Virus record (IMG/VR): IMGVR_UViG_3300027777_000015
Location: 1-31,143 of that record
Direction: 5' to 3' (one strand)
Length of the DNA: 31,143 bases
From: a virus
The notes under the pieces are model-generated. The model worked only from the letters and a program-made list of their open reading frames with translations. It had not been told where the DNA came from and did not search any database. This document shows positions 20,072-26,722 of the stretch, piece by piece; positions within the stretch are counted from its first letter, which is position 1; each line of letters opens with the position of its first letter. A program made the position numbers and the translations under genes.

Positions 20072-21249
20072 ACTATCAAAGACCATTTTTAACGACTTAC
20101 CAACAAGCCATACTTGATGCACCTGAACGTTACACGATAACGGCAGCAGCAACCAAGTGTGGTAAAACGGCAAGTCATATCATATGGATTTTTGAACAAG
20201 CATTGCAGTTAAAAGACAATCAATCGGTGTGGTGGATTGCACCAGTTTACCAACAAGCTGAAATCGCATTCCGTAGAATGAAATCACAAGTAAGTGAAAA
20301 AGACTTCTTTATTTCCAACGAAAGCAAACTAACATTAATACTACCAAATGGTGCAAGGATAGAATTTAAGTCAGGGGAAAAACCCGACAACTTGTATGGT
20401 GATGATGTGTACGCAGCAGTAGTTGATGAGGCAAGTCGTATGCGTGAAGAAAGTTGGTATGCACTACGTTCAACATTAACTGCAACCAAAGGCAAGTGCA
20501 AAATGATTGGTAACGTAAAAGGCAAAAAGAATTGGTTTTACAAATTAGGTGAACGTGCAAGATTAGGTGAAGCAGATTACAAGTTTTTCAAAATAACGGC
20601 ATACGATGCTGCAAAAGAAGGCATACTTGACGTAGAAGAAATAGAACAAGCAAAGAAAGATTTGCCCGAATTTGTATTCAAAGAATTATACCTTGCAGAA
20701 CCAGGTGATGACAATAGCAATCCATTTGGTTTAGACAATATCCGTAAATGCTACGCACCAATTTCAAACGGAACACCAATTGCATTTGGAATAGATTTAG
20801 CAAAATACACGGATTGGACTGTCATAATTGGGTTAGATAATCAAAATAGGGTGTGTTATACCGATAGATTTCAAAACGACTGGCAACAAACACAACAAAA
20901 AATTATACAAATAGTAGGTAGAACACCAGCACATATTGATAGTACGGGTGTAGGTGATCCTATTGTAGAAAATCTACAACGACTTTTACCCAATATAAAA
21001 GGTTTTAAATTTACAAGTCAAAGCAAACAACAACTAATTGAAGGTTTAGTAATGGAAATACAACAAAATTCTATTACATTTCCTGAATACCCAATAGGGT
21101 ACGAATTAGAGAACATTGAATATGAATATACCCGAACGGGTGTGAAGTATTCAGCACCACCAGGTTTGACCGATGACTGTGTGATGAGTTTAGCATTGGC
21201 AAACGATTGTAAAAAACACAACAGAAAAGGTATATTTGCATTTAGTTAA
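20062..21249 (+). CDS. terL: Terminase large subunit
   Basis: This 395-residue protein has Walker A AAATKCGKT (28-36), Walker B YAAVVDEASR (117-126), the C-motif region with NVKGKKNWFY (151-160), and a nuclease domain with AFGIDLAKYTDW (241-252, D245), HIDSTGVGDP (291-300, D293) and GLTDDCVMSLALAN (368-381, D371/D372). It hydrolyses ATP to pump DNA through the portal and cuts the concatemer. Length is on the short side of the family. It overlaps the glycosyltransferase by 10 bases. The HNH and small-subunit-like genes lie upstream. Confidence 0.94.
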   Translation: MQINYQRPFLTTYQQAILDAPERYTITAAATKCGKTASHIIWIFEQALQLKDNQSVWWIAPVYQQAEIAFRRMKSQVSEKDFFISNESKLTLILPNGARIEFKSGEKPDNLYGDDVYAAVVDEASRMREESWYALRSTLTATKGKCKMIGNVKGKKNWFYKLGERARLGEADYKFFKITAYDAAKEGILDVEEIEQAKKDLPEFVFKELYLAEPGDDNSNPFGLDNIRKCYAPISNGTPIAFGIDLAKYTDWTVIIGLDNQNRVCYTDRFQNDWQQTQQKIIQIVGRTPAHIDSTGVGDPIVENLQRLLPNIKGFKFTSQSKQQLIEGLVMEIQQNSITFPEYPIGYELENIEYEYTRTGVKYSAPPGLTDDCVMSLALANDCKKHNRKGIFAFS

Positions 21250-21256
21250 AAATAAA

Positions 21257-21287
21257 TTTGCAATATTGAAAATAAAATGTATATTTG
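21257..21287 (+). promoter_or_regulatory. Host-type promoter P2 (near-leaderless, twin of P1)
   Basis: TTTG (21257-21260), 19 bases, TATATTTG (21280-21287), with ATATTGAAAA in the spacer (21263-21272). The box ends four bases before ATG 21292. Counting from AAAATAAATTTG to ATG, it matches promoter P1 at 39 of 46 positions. Confidence 0.85.
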
Positions 21288-21291
21288 TACT

Positions 21292-21498
21292 ATGTTAAAC
21301 GCAACGATAGAAAACAGAGCAATTGAATATATCTTAAATGGTATGGATATTTTAGAAGCAGTTAAGAAAGCAATTCAAGATGAAAACGCTTTATGTATGG
21401 AAATACTACAAGGAACTACTGAAAGAGCTAAAAATGTTAAAAAGCAAATGTGTAAAAACGTTTATGCTATTATTCACTTACAAAATGCCCTTTCATAA
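21292..21498 (+). CDS. Small protein, 68 aa (unknown, first gene after P2)
   Basis: ATG 21292 is fixed by promoter P2, whose -7 box ends four bases upstream; a frame to 21277 would enter the promoter. The 68-residue product (MLNATIENRAIEYILNGMDI) is helical, with two cysteines and no known motif. Early expression driven by the host polymerase is expected. The stop overlaps the next ATG (TAATG). Confidence 0.65.
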   Translation: MLNATIENRAIEYILNGMDILEAVKKAIQDENALCMEILQGTTERAKNVKKQMCKNVYAIIHLQNALS

Positions 21499-21596
21499 TG
21501 GGACATCAAGTATTTGTATATGAGTGTAAAAGATGTAAAAAAAAAATTATTAGTTTTATGGGTAAGCAATCAAAATGCAATTGCAATAAAAAATGA
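21498..21596 (+). CDS. Micro zinc-ribbon-like protein, 32 aa
   Basis: ATG 21498 gives 32 residues with C-x2-C (CKRC, 10-13) and C-x-C (CNC, 27-29) spaced by 13 residues, a possible zinc-binding knuckle, in a very basic protein ending NCNKK. It overlaps the previous stop (TAATG) and the next start (ATGA). The paired cysteines and double coupling favour a genuine gene. The function is unknown. Confidence 0.6.
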   Translation: MGHQVFVYECKRCKKKIISFMGKQSKCNCNKK

Positions 21597-21790
21597 AAAA
21601 AACATCTATTGAATTATTAGAAGCATATTTTACATTGAATTGTAATAATATACATATACCAAAAGTTATTTGGGAAGATGCAAAAGAATTACAAAATAAA
21701 CAAGCTCAAAATTATGCAGAATTTTGCATAAAATGTGATAGAGAAAATTTGCCAATAATATATTTTGAAGATTGGATAAAATTTAATTAA
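21593..21790 (+). CDS. Small protein, 65 aa (unknown)
   Basis: A 65-residue frame (MKKTSIELLEAYFTLNCNNI) with an acidic aromatic C-terminus (IYFEDWIKFN). Helical, no recognised motif. It is coupled to the micro zinc-ribbon gene (ATGA) and ends 10 bases before the tail chaperone gene, so the P2 operon may extend into the tail module. Confidence 0.6.
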   Translation: MKKTSIELLEAYFTLNCNNIHIPKVIWEDAKELQNKQAQNYAEFCIKCDRENLPIIYFEDWIKFN

Positions 21791-21799
21791 AACATTTAA

Positions 21800-22360
21800 A
21801 TGATAACAATACAACAACTACAAGAATTAAAAGAGGTTGAAGACTACAACCCATTAGAAAAAGTCATTCATACTATCTGCATAGTTGACAATAAGATTAT
21901 TGACGATGTAGAAAATATGACAGTCAAAGATTTGTTTGCACGATTTAACGAGATAGTTGTAGAAATTACACCACGTGAAAACTTGCGTTTTACTTTTAAG
22001 TTAAAAGGTAGACGTTTTAAAATGATTCCCAATGCAACCGAGATGCAAGGTCAACATTTTATAAGTTTGCAGCAATATAGTGGCGATGAGATAGTAAACA
22101 ACTTGCACAAAATAATGGCAATGCTAACTACCGAAGTCAACATATTTGGCAAACCTAAAAAAGTTAAAAACCTTACAAAGCATTTTGAAGATGTGAGTGA
22201 ACTATTTTTGTCGATGCCATACGACATTGCAAATACTTACTCGCTTTTTTTTTCGCAACTTTATCCGAAGTTGTTGGAAAGTACACAGGACTTTTTGATA
22301 GCGAAGGTGAAGGAAATGGAACAAGAAGCAATCCGATTCAAAGCTGGTTTGAAATCGTAG
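21800..22360 (+). CDS. Tail assembly chaperone, short form (gpG-like)
   Basis: This 186-residue protein (MITIQQLQELKEVEDYNPLE) is mostly helical with a strand pair (ENLRFTFKLKGRRFKMIP). It lies upstream of the distal tail and tape-measure genes. Near its end the codons CTT TTT TTT TCG contain a U UUU UUU slippery heptamer (22246-22252), and the -1 frame is open for a further 282 bases. Two products from one start with the long form made by -1 frameshifting is the arrangement of gpG/gpGT tail chaperones, which bind the tape measure during tail assembly. Confidence 0.68.
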   Translation: MITIQQLQELKEVEDYNPLEKVIHTICIVDNKIIDDVENMTVKDLFARFNEIVVEITPRENLRFTFKLKGRRFKMIPNATEMQGQHFISLQQYSGDEIVNNLHKIMAMLTTEVNIFGKPKKVKNLTKHFEDVSELFLSMPYDIANTYSLFFSQLYPKLLESTQDFLIAKVKEMEQEAIRFKAGLKS

Positions 22361-22533
22361 ATAAGATTTGCAAAGGTAGACGTGAACAATGGGATTCTAT
22401 TTTGACTATGAATTTAATTGAATTTCTAAACACAGTAAGTTTTTACACAACCCAATGGAACAACTTTAATAAAGAAATGAAACGAGTTACCACATTTGAA
22501 GGTGCAGTTATGTTGTACTTGACAAAAATATAG
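21800..22533 (+). CDS. Tail assembly chaperone, -1 frameshift fusion (gpGT-like)
   Basis: Zero-frame codons run to 22252, then base 22252 is read again in the -1 frame (TTC GCA ACT ...) to TAG 22531-22533. The fusion is about 244 residues. The T-domain contains FEIVDKICKGRREQWDSILT and MNLIEFLNTVSFYTTQWNNF, helical and conserved-looking, and has no ATG at its beginning, so it must be made by frameshifting. The slip site is nine Ts (22245-22253) in which U_UUU_UUU fits the -1 consensus. A sequencing error in the T-run is the alternative, but it would not explain the standard position before tail genes. Confidence 0.65.
22246..22252 (+). other. Slippery sequence for -1 ribosomal frameshifting
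   Basis: T_TTT_TTT in the zero frame, within nine Ts (22245-22253). It is the only place where the chaperone frame can join the open -1 frame ending at 22533. Confidence 0.65.
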
Positions 22534-22541
22534 TATATTTG
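22513..22541 (+). promoter_or_regulatory. Host-type promoter P5 for the second structured RNA
   Basis: TTG (22513-22515), 18 bases, TATATTTG (22534-22541). The boxes lie on the end of the chaperone frame. Spacing is one base shorter than in P1 to P3. Initiation is expected near 22546. Confidence 0.65.
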
Positions 22542-22545
22542 CATA

Positions 22546-22691
22546 GTTCTTTCTTTCGTATCTTGTTAACATCGGTGTACCCAGATGTAAAACGAGTGCT
22601 ATTGGTCTCTGAAGAAAAGGGAACACGGGCAACTGCAAGATAAGTTGTATTCAATTACCCTCGTAGATTAAACCAACTACGGGGGTTTTTT
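22546..22691 (+). ncRNA. Structured RNA with three-way junction and pseudoknot
   Basis: About 146 nt from promoter P5 to an intrinsic terminator without a supported reading frame. TATCTTG (22559-22565) pairs with CAAGATA (22636-22642), closing a domain with hairpin ACATC/GATGT (22569-22573, 22584-22588) and a stem AGTGC/GCAACT (22595-22599, 22629-22634, one bulge) topped by TCTCT/AGGGA (22606-22610, 22618-22622). The first hairpin's loop, GTGTACCC (22575-22582), can pair with GGGAACAC (22619-22626, one mismatch), a pseudoknot that competes with the upper stem. TTGGT (22602-22606) is complementary to ACCAA in the terminator loop. I recognise no family. It may be a small regulatory RNA or a leader. 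Confidence 0.6.
22658..22691 (+). terminator. Intrinsic terminator of the second structured RNA
   Basis: CCCTCGTAG (22658-22666) pairs over nine positions (one G-T) with CTACGGGGG (22677-22685) around a ten-base loop, followed by six Ts (22686-22691). Confidence 0.88.
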
Positions 22692-22726
22692 GAGGGTGCT
22701 ATTGAGGGTGCTATTGAGGGTGCAAT
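22691..22726. repeat. Three tandem 12-bp repeats
   Basis: TGAGGGTGCTAT (22691-22702), the same again (22703-22714), and TGAGGGTGCAAT (22715-22726). They begin in the terminator T-run and are GC-richer than the flanks. The purpose is unknown; protein binding or an origin-type iteron are possible. The remaining stretch 22727-22831 is AT-rich with no feature I can support. Confidence 0.9.
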
Positions 22727-22831
22727 GTGTAATATAAGTTACAAAATGTATGGTTTATGCTACTTTAAAGACACTTTATTGCACTATTGTATGAATTTTA
22801 CCACATTATTAATGCAAATAAAATCATCAAA

Positions 22832-22859
22832 GCAACAAAAACTACATTTTGCTAATTTA
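22832..22859 (+). promoter_or_regulatory. Putative phage late promoter B
   Basis: GCAACAA (22832-22838), 13 bases, CTAATTTA (22852-22859), five bases before GTG 22865. It stands alone in the intergenic region between the structured RNA and the distal tail genes. Confidence 0.6.
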
Positions 22860-22864
22860 TTAAT

Positions 22865-24004
22865 GTGAGTATAACAGTCAATCAAAAACCTGATAACAAT
22901 AGTCCAGCATACAACGACTTAAATTTTGTCATTAGCGAAAGTTCAGGTGCAATTTATGGCAGCCCAAACTTCAAATACATTTGTGATGTGTACAATAATA
23001 GCACATTATTAGCACGTTTGAAGTCACCAGTTTATCCAAATAGTACAAACAAAGGAGTATTTAACATCTCAAGACTAATAGAAAACTTTGTAACCTACGA
23101 TTGGAATATCAATGATGTGTCAGTAAGTGGATGTCCTAATAGTAATTTCTACTACAATGTAAAATTCGGTTATGAATATTCTACTGGTAGCACATCACCA
23201 ATGATCACGTCAAGTGGTTTGACCAACGTCACGGGGCTAACTGCTTACAATATGGCATTGCACCCTATTGACTTTGCTACATTCATAGAAAACGACTACA
23301 ATATTAACACGTCAACAAACGCAAAGTTTTTGACAACGATGCGAAATAAAACGATACACAGAACACAAAAGGACTGGTTATACTTTTGGAAAGGGAATGC
23401 AAGTGCAGTGCAAATCAAAACATACCCAGCAGCAACAACGCAAAATATTGTGGTTAGTGGAATATTAGATTCAGTTTTACGCATTCCAATAATACCAAGT
23501 AGCGGTGCAACTTATTTAGAAGTCAAAGCAATTGGTAGTGGTTCAACAACTGAAACATACACCATTTACATAAAAGACGAATGCAGCAAATATGATACAA
23601 ACGACATTTATTTTCTTAACAGATACGGTGCAGTCGAGTCATTTCGTTTTGATAGGTTGCGAAGGGACAAATTTAATGTGGTACGGAAACAGTACAAACA
23701 AACACCTTACACTTTGGCGGGTAGTACGTACAAATACGGAACAGATGCAAAGTCAAAATCAAATTACGACACCGAAGCAAACCAAATCATAACACTAAAT
23801 TCCAATTGGATAACTGAAGAAGAAAGTGCGTGGTTAAAAGAACTGATAATGAGTCCATATGTGTGGTTGTTAGATGGTGGTGTACTTAAAAGTGTAAACG
23901 TAATCAATAGCGAATACGAAACCAAACGCACCATAAACGACAAAGTATTTAATTTTACGATCGACGTAGAACTTTCATTCACAGATAAGGTACAACGATT
24001 ATGA
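22865..24004 (+). CDS. Distal tail protein
   Basis: This 379-residue protein starts at GTG 22865 (the ATG two bases earlier is followed by a stop). It is beta-rich (MSITVNQKPDNNSPAYNDLN) with FKYICDVYNNSTLLARLKSP and the stretch YFLNRYGAVESFRFDRLRRD (about 254-273), which recurs in Bacteroidetes siphophage tail proteins. It probably forms the distal tail ring beneath the tube. A late-promoter motif ends five bases upstream. It overlaps the next gene by four bases (ATGA). Confidence 0.7.
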   Translation: MSITVNQKPDNNSPAYNDLNFVISESSGAIYGSPNFKYICDVYNNSTLLARLKSPVYPNSTNKGVFNISRLIENFVTYDWNINDVSVSGCPNSNFYYNVKFGYEYSTGSTSPMITSSGLTNVTGLTAYNMALHPIDFATFIENDYNINTSTNAKFLTTMRNKTIHRTQKDWLYFWKGNASAVQIKTYPAATTQNIVVSGILDSVLRIPIIPSSGATYLEVKAIGSGSTTETYTIYIKDECSKYDTNDIYFLNRYGAVESFRFDRLRRDKFNVVRKQYKQTPYTLAGSTYKYGTDAKSKSNYDTEANQIITLNSNWITEEESAWLKELIMSPYVWLLDGGVLKSVNVINSEYETKRTINDKVFNFTIDVELSFTDKVQRL

Positions 24005-26718
24005 TAAACTTATTTGTAAACACAGTCCTTATGGATTTGTCGGATGACTTCGACTTATTAATTACGAGGTCAATTGCAGACATTAAAAACCCCGAACAAC
24101 GTACAAGCGATTGGAGTAAAACAGTTGTGTTACCAGGTACAAAAGCAAACAATGTTTTGTTTGGTAATATATTTGAAGTAGACCACACAGTTTTGGGTAA
24201 TGGGCAATTCAGTCCAAACTTCAACCCCAACAAAAAAGCCGATGTACTTGTTTTAGTAGATGGATTTGAGCAGTTACGTGGATTTATACGGCTCATTCAA
24301 ATAAACGTCTTGGATAGCGATACGATAGAATATGAGTGTAGTTTACACGGACAGACGGCAGACTTGTTTACGACGCTTGGAAATGCAAAATTGAGTGAGT
24401 TAAACTTTGACGAATACAATCACGTTTTAAATAAAATCAATGTTACAAATTCTTGGGATACATCAATTGTAAAAAATGGTAGTTCACAAGCGTTTCAATA
24501 TGGTGAAGGTTATGTTTACGCACAAATGTTGTCAAAATATGGTAGTCAAAACAACAATACAAGTCAATGGAGAGTAGATGACCACGTACCAAGTTTGTAT
24601 GCAAAGACTATAATTGACAAAATATTTGCAAGTACACCATATACTTATACTACTGATTCATTTTTTAATACTGATAGGTTTAAGCGTTTAGTAATTCCTT
24701 ACAATAACTTCGGATTTGAGGCAGATGAAACTGCATTGACTACACGTTTATTTCAAGCTGGGTTTAATTCAGCAACAATTATACTAAATCCAAACGACAT
24801 TATCCCATTGAACAACGATTCAACTGGTGGCAACTTTGATAATGGTGGTAATTTTAACACTACAACTTATAGATATATTGCACCATTAGGTGGTAGTTAT
24901 GATTTCTTTCTAAAAGTAAACGCAGTTTCTACAGTATCTGTACCAATTCCATCAGCAGATTATGGAGTATTAACTTTTGGACTATTTAAAAACAATGTAC
25001 TTGTAAAAACATTTTCGGGAATTTCTGATAATGAGTCAAATGATGCTTGGTTTTTTGATTATACAGATGTACAAACAATTCAATTAATTGCTGGTGATTA
25101 TGTGCAAGTCAAATTTCTCAATCATAGATGGTTAGACGTTGGTTATGGTAGTGTAACTTTAAGTTTATCTAATGATAGTAAATTTTACAACCACGTAGAC
25201 GCATCTACTTTTGCTTACAACAACACAATTGATTTCGGTTTATTCTTTACTGGTGATGACTTGCAAAAAGATATGCTTTCAAACTTTGTCAAGATGTTTA
25301 ACTTGTATATTGAACAAGATATTCTTAACCCTAAAAGTTTACGATTTGTGCCACGTGATGAATTTTACAACGGGATAACAAAAGATTGGACAAAGAAATT
25401 AGACTACTCGCAAAACGTGACAATAGTACCAATGGGTAATTTAGAAGCAAATCCCTACACGTTTACTTTTAAAGAAGGACAAGACCAGTACAATAAAGAC
25501 TATAAACAAAGTACTTCACGAATTTATGGTGATAGGGTAATCCGTATTGACAACGACTTTGTAAAAGAAGAAAAGAAAATTGAAGTAACTTTTGCACCTA
25601 CTATCTTATTTCAGGCAGAAGATTCAAAACGATATTATTCTGCAATATTTAATAGCAATAACGACAAAGGACAATTACGATGTCTTTATTTTGGAGGGGT
25701 AAAAACTACACAAGTTTACGAGGTGTACGAAACTAACCCTACCAACAACCCAAACATCAATAAATATCCTTTAATACTACATATAGATAACGTATACAAT
25801 ATGCAATTTGACTTGAACTTTGGTATGCCATTAAATATCATTAGTAGCAAGGGTTTAAGTTACTCAAATCAAAACCTTGTCAATGTATATTGGTACAAAA
25901 CAATTCGTGAAATTACCGATAAGAACAGTAAGATTTTACGTGCATATTTTAGGATTACACCTTATGACTGGTACACTTTACAGTTCAAAGACTTGTACTT
26001 TTTTGAAGGTCAATATTGGAGGTTAAATAAAATAAGCGACTACAACCCATTGCAAGATGGTGTATTCTTATGTGAATTTTTATTAGTGACATATTACGAA
26101 CCAACCACAGTAACTAAAAAGAATGTGGGTATAGGTGTTCCTGATGTGTTAAGTGATAAATTTCCAAAAGGCACACCATTAGGATTTGTAGCAGTTAGTA
26201 GTGGTGGGGTAAACATAGGTAATAGTGGTTTAGATTGTTTAGATTCTGTGGTAATCGGTAACGACAATGTAAGTACTGCACGTTATTCTACCATTATAGG
26301 AGAGAAAGTAAACATTCCAAGTGGCTTTAAATATGTCACTGCAATAAATTGTAATGATTTTACGGCAGTTGAAAGCAACAAAGTCTATATGGACAATTTT
26401 CCACAAAGAGGTGCTTATAGTTGTGGTGGTAACGTAATAGAAATCAACAGTACGAATTCCCCGTACACTTGCGTTTATGATGACTACTTAATTATAGCAA
26501 CAACAACACTTGGTAATATATCAGTAGTGCTACCAACACCATCTACAAATAAAGGCAAAGTATTTGTAATTAAAAAACTGGGAATCATAAATTCAGTAAC
26601 AGTTAGTGCAGGTGATGGTTCTATTTTAATAGACGGAGTAACAACAAACGTAATCACAGCAGATAAAACTTCACGTCAATTTATATCAACTGGCACATCT
26701 TATATCGTAATCGTATAA
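24001..26718 (+). CDS. Large tail-tip / baseplate protein
   Basis: This 905-residue protein has an N-terminal part (MINLFVNTVLMDLSDDFDLL; FGNIFEVDH; a GFIRLIQINVLDSDTIEYEC segment) that resembles Bacteroidetes phage tail-tip proteins. The middle is rich in Tyr, Asn, Phe and Asp. The C-terminal 200 residues (SSGGVNIGNSGLDC; VVLPTPSTNKGKVFVIKKLG; VTVSAGDG) resemble repeats of beta-helical adhesin ends, perhaps a receptor-contacting domain. It would form the tail tip or central fibre. It is coupled to the distal tail gene and ends four bases before the tape measure start. Confidence 0.68.
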   Translation: MINLFVNTVLMDLSDDFDLLITRSIADIKNPEQRTSDWSKTVVLPGTKANNVLFGNIFEVDHTVLGNGQFSPNFNPNKKADVLVLVDGFEQLRGFIRLIQINVLDSDTIEYECSLHGQTADLFTTLGNAKLSELNFDEYNHVLNKINVTNSWDTSIVKNGSSQAFQYGEGYVYAQMLSKYGSQNNNTSQWRVDDHVPSLYAKTIIDKIFASTPYTYTTDSFFNTDRFKRLVIPYNNFGFEADETALTTRLFQAGFNSATIILNPNDIIPLNNDSTGGNFDNGGNFNTTTYRYIAPLGGSYDFFLKVNAVSTVSVPIPSADYGVLTFGLFKNNVLVKTFSGISDNESNDAWFFDYTDVQTIQLIAGDYVQVKFLNHRWLDVGYGSVTLSLSNDSKFYNHVDASTFAYNNTIDFGLFFTGDDLQKDMLSNFVKMFNLYIEQDILNPKSLRFVPRDEFYNGITKDWTKKLDYSQNVTIVPMGNLEANPYTFTFKEGQDQYNKDYKQSTSRIYGDRVIRIDNDFVKEEKKIEVTFAPTILFQAEDSKRYYSAIFNSNNDKGQLRCLYFGGVKTTQVYEVYETNPTNNPNINKYPLILHIDNVYNMQFDLNFGMPLNIISSKGLSYSNQNLVNVYWYKTIREITDKNSKILRAYFRITPYDWYTLQFKDLYFFEGQYWRLNKISDYNPLQDGVFLCEFLLVTYYEPTTVTKKNVGIGVPDVLSDKFPKGTPLGFVAVSSGGVNIGNSGLDCLDSVVIGNDNVSTARYSTIIGEKVNIPSGFKYVTAINCNDFTAVESNKVYMDNFPQRGAYSCGGNVIEINSTNSPYTCVYDDYLIIATTTLGNISVVLPTPSTNKGKVFVIKKLGIINSVTVSAGDGSILIDGVTTNVITADKTSRQFISTGTSYIVIV

Positions 26719-26722
26719 CAAA

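Noticed and set aside
22546-22691. Resemblance of AGGGAACACGG...CAACTG to parts of cobalamin riboswitches
   Set aside because: The short distance between the two blocks and the absence of the other conserved box sequences and stems make the likeness superficial.
22644-22868. Open frame of about 75 codons through the 12-bp repeats (EGAI repeats)
   Set aside because: It crosses the terminator, has no start before about 22725, and the rest is AT-rich without a recognisable protein. I treat it as noncoding.
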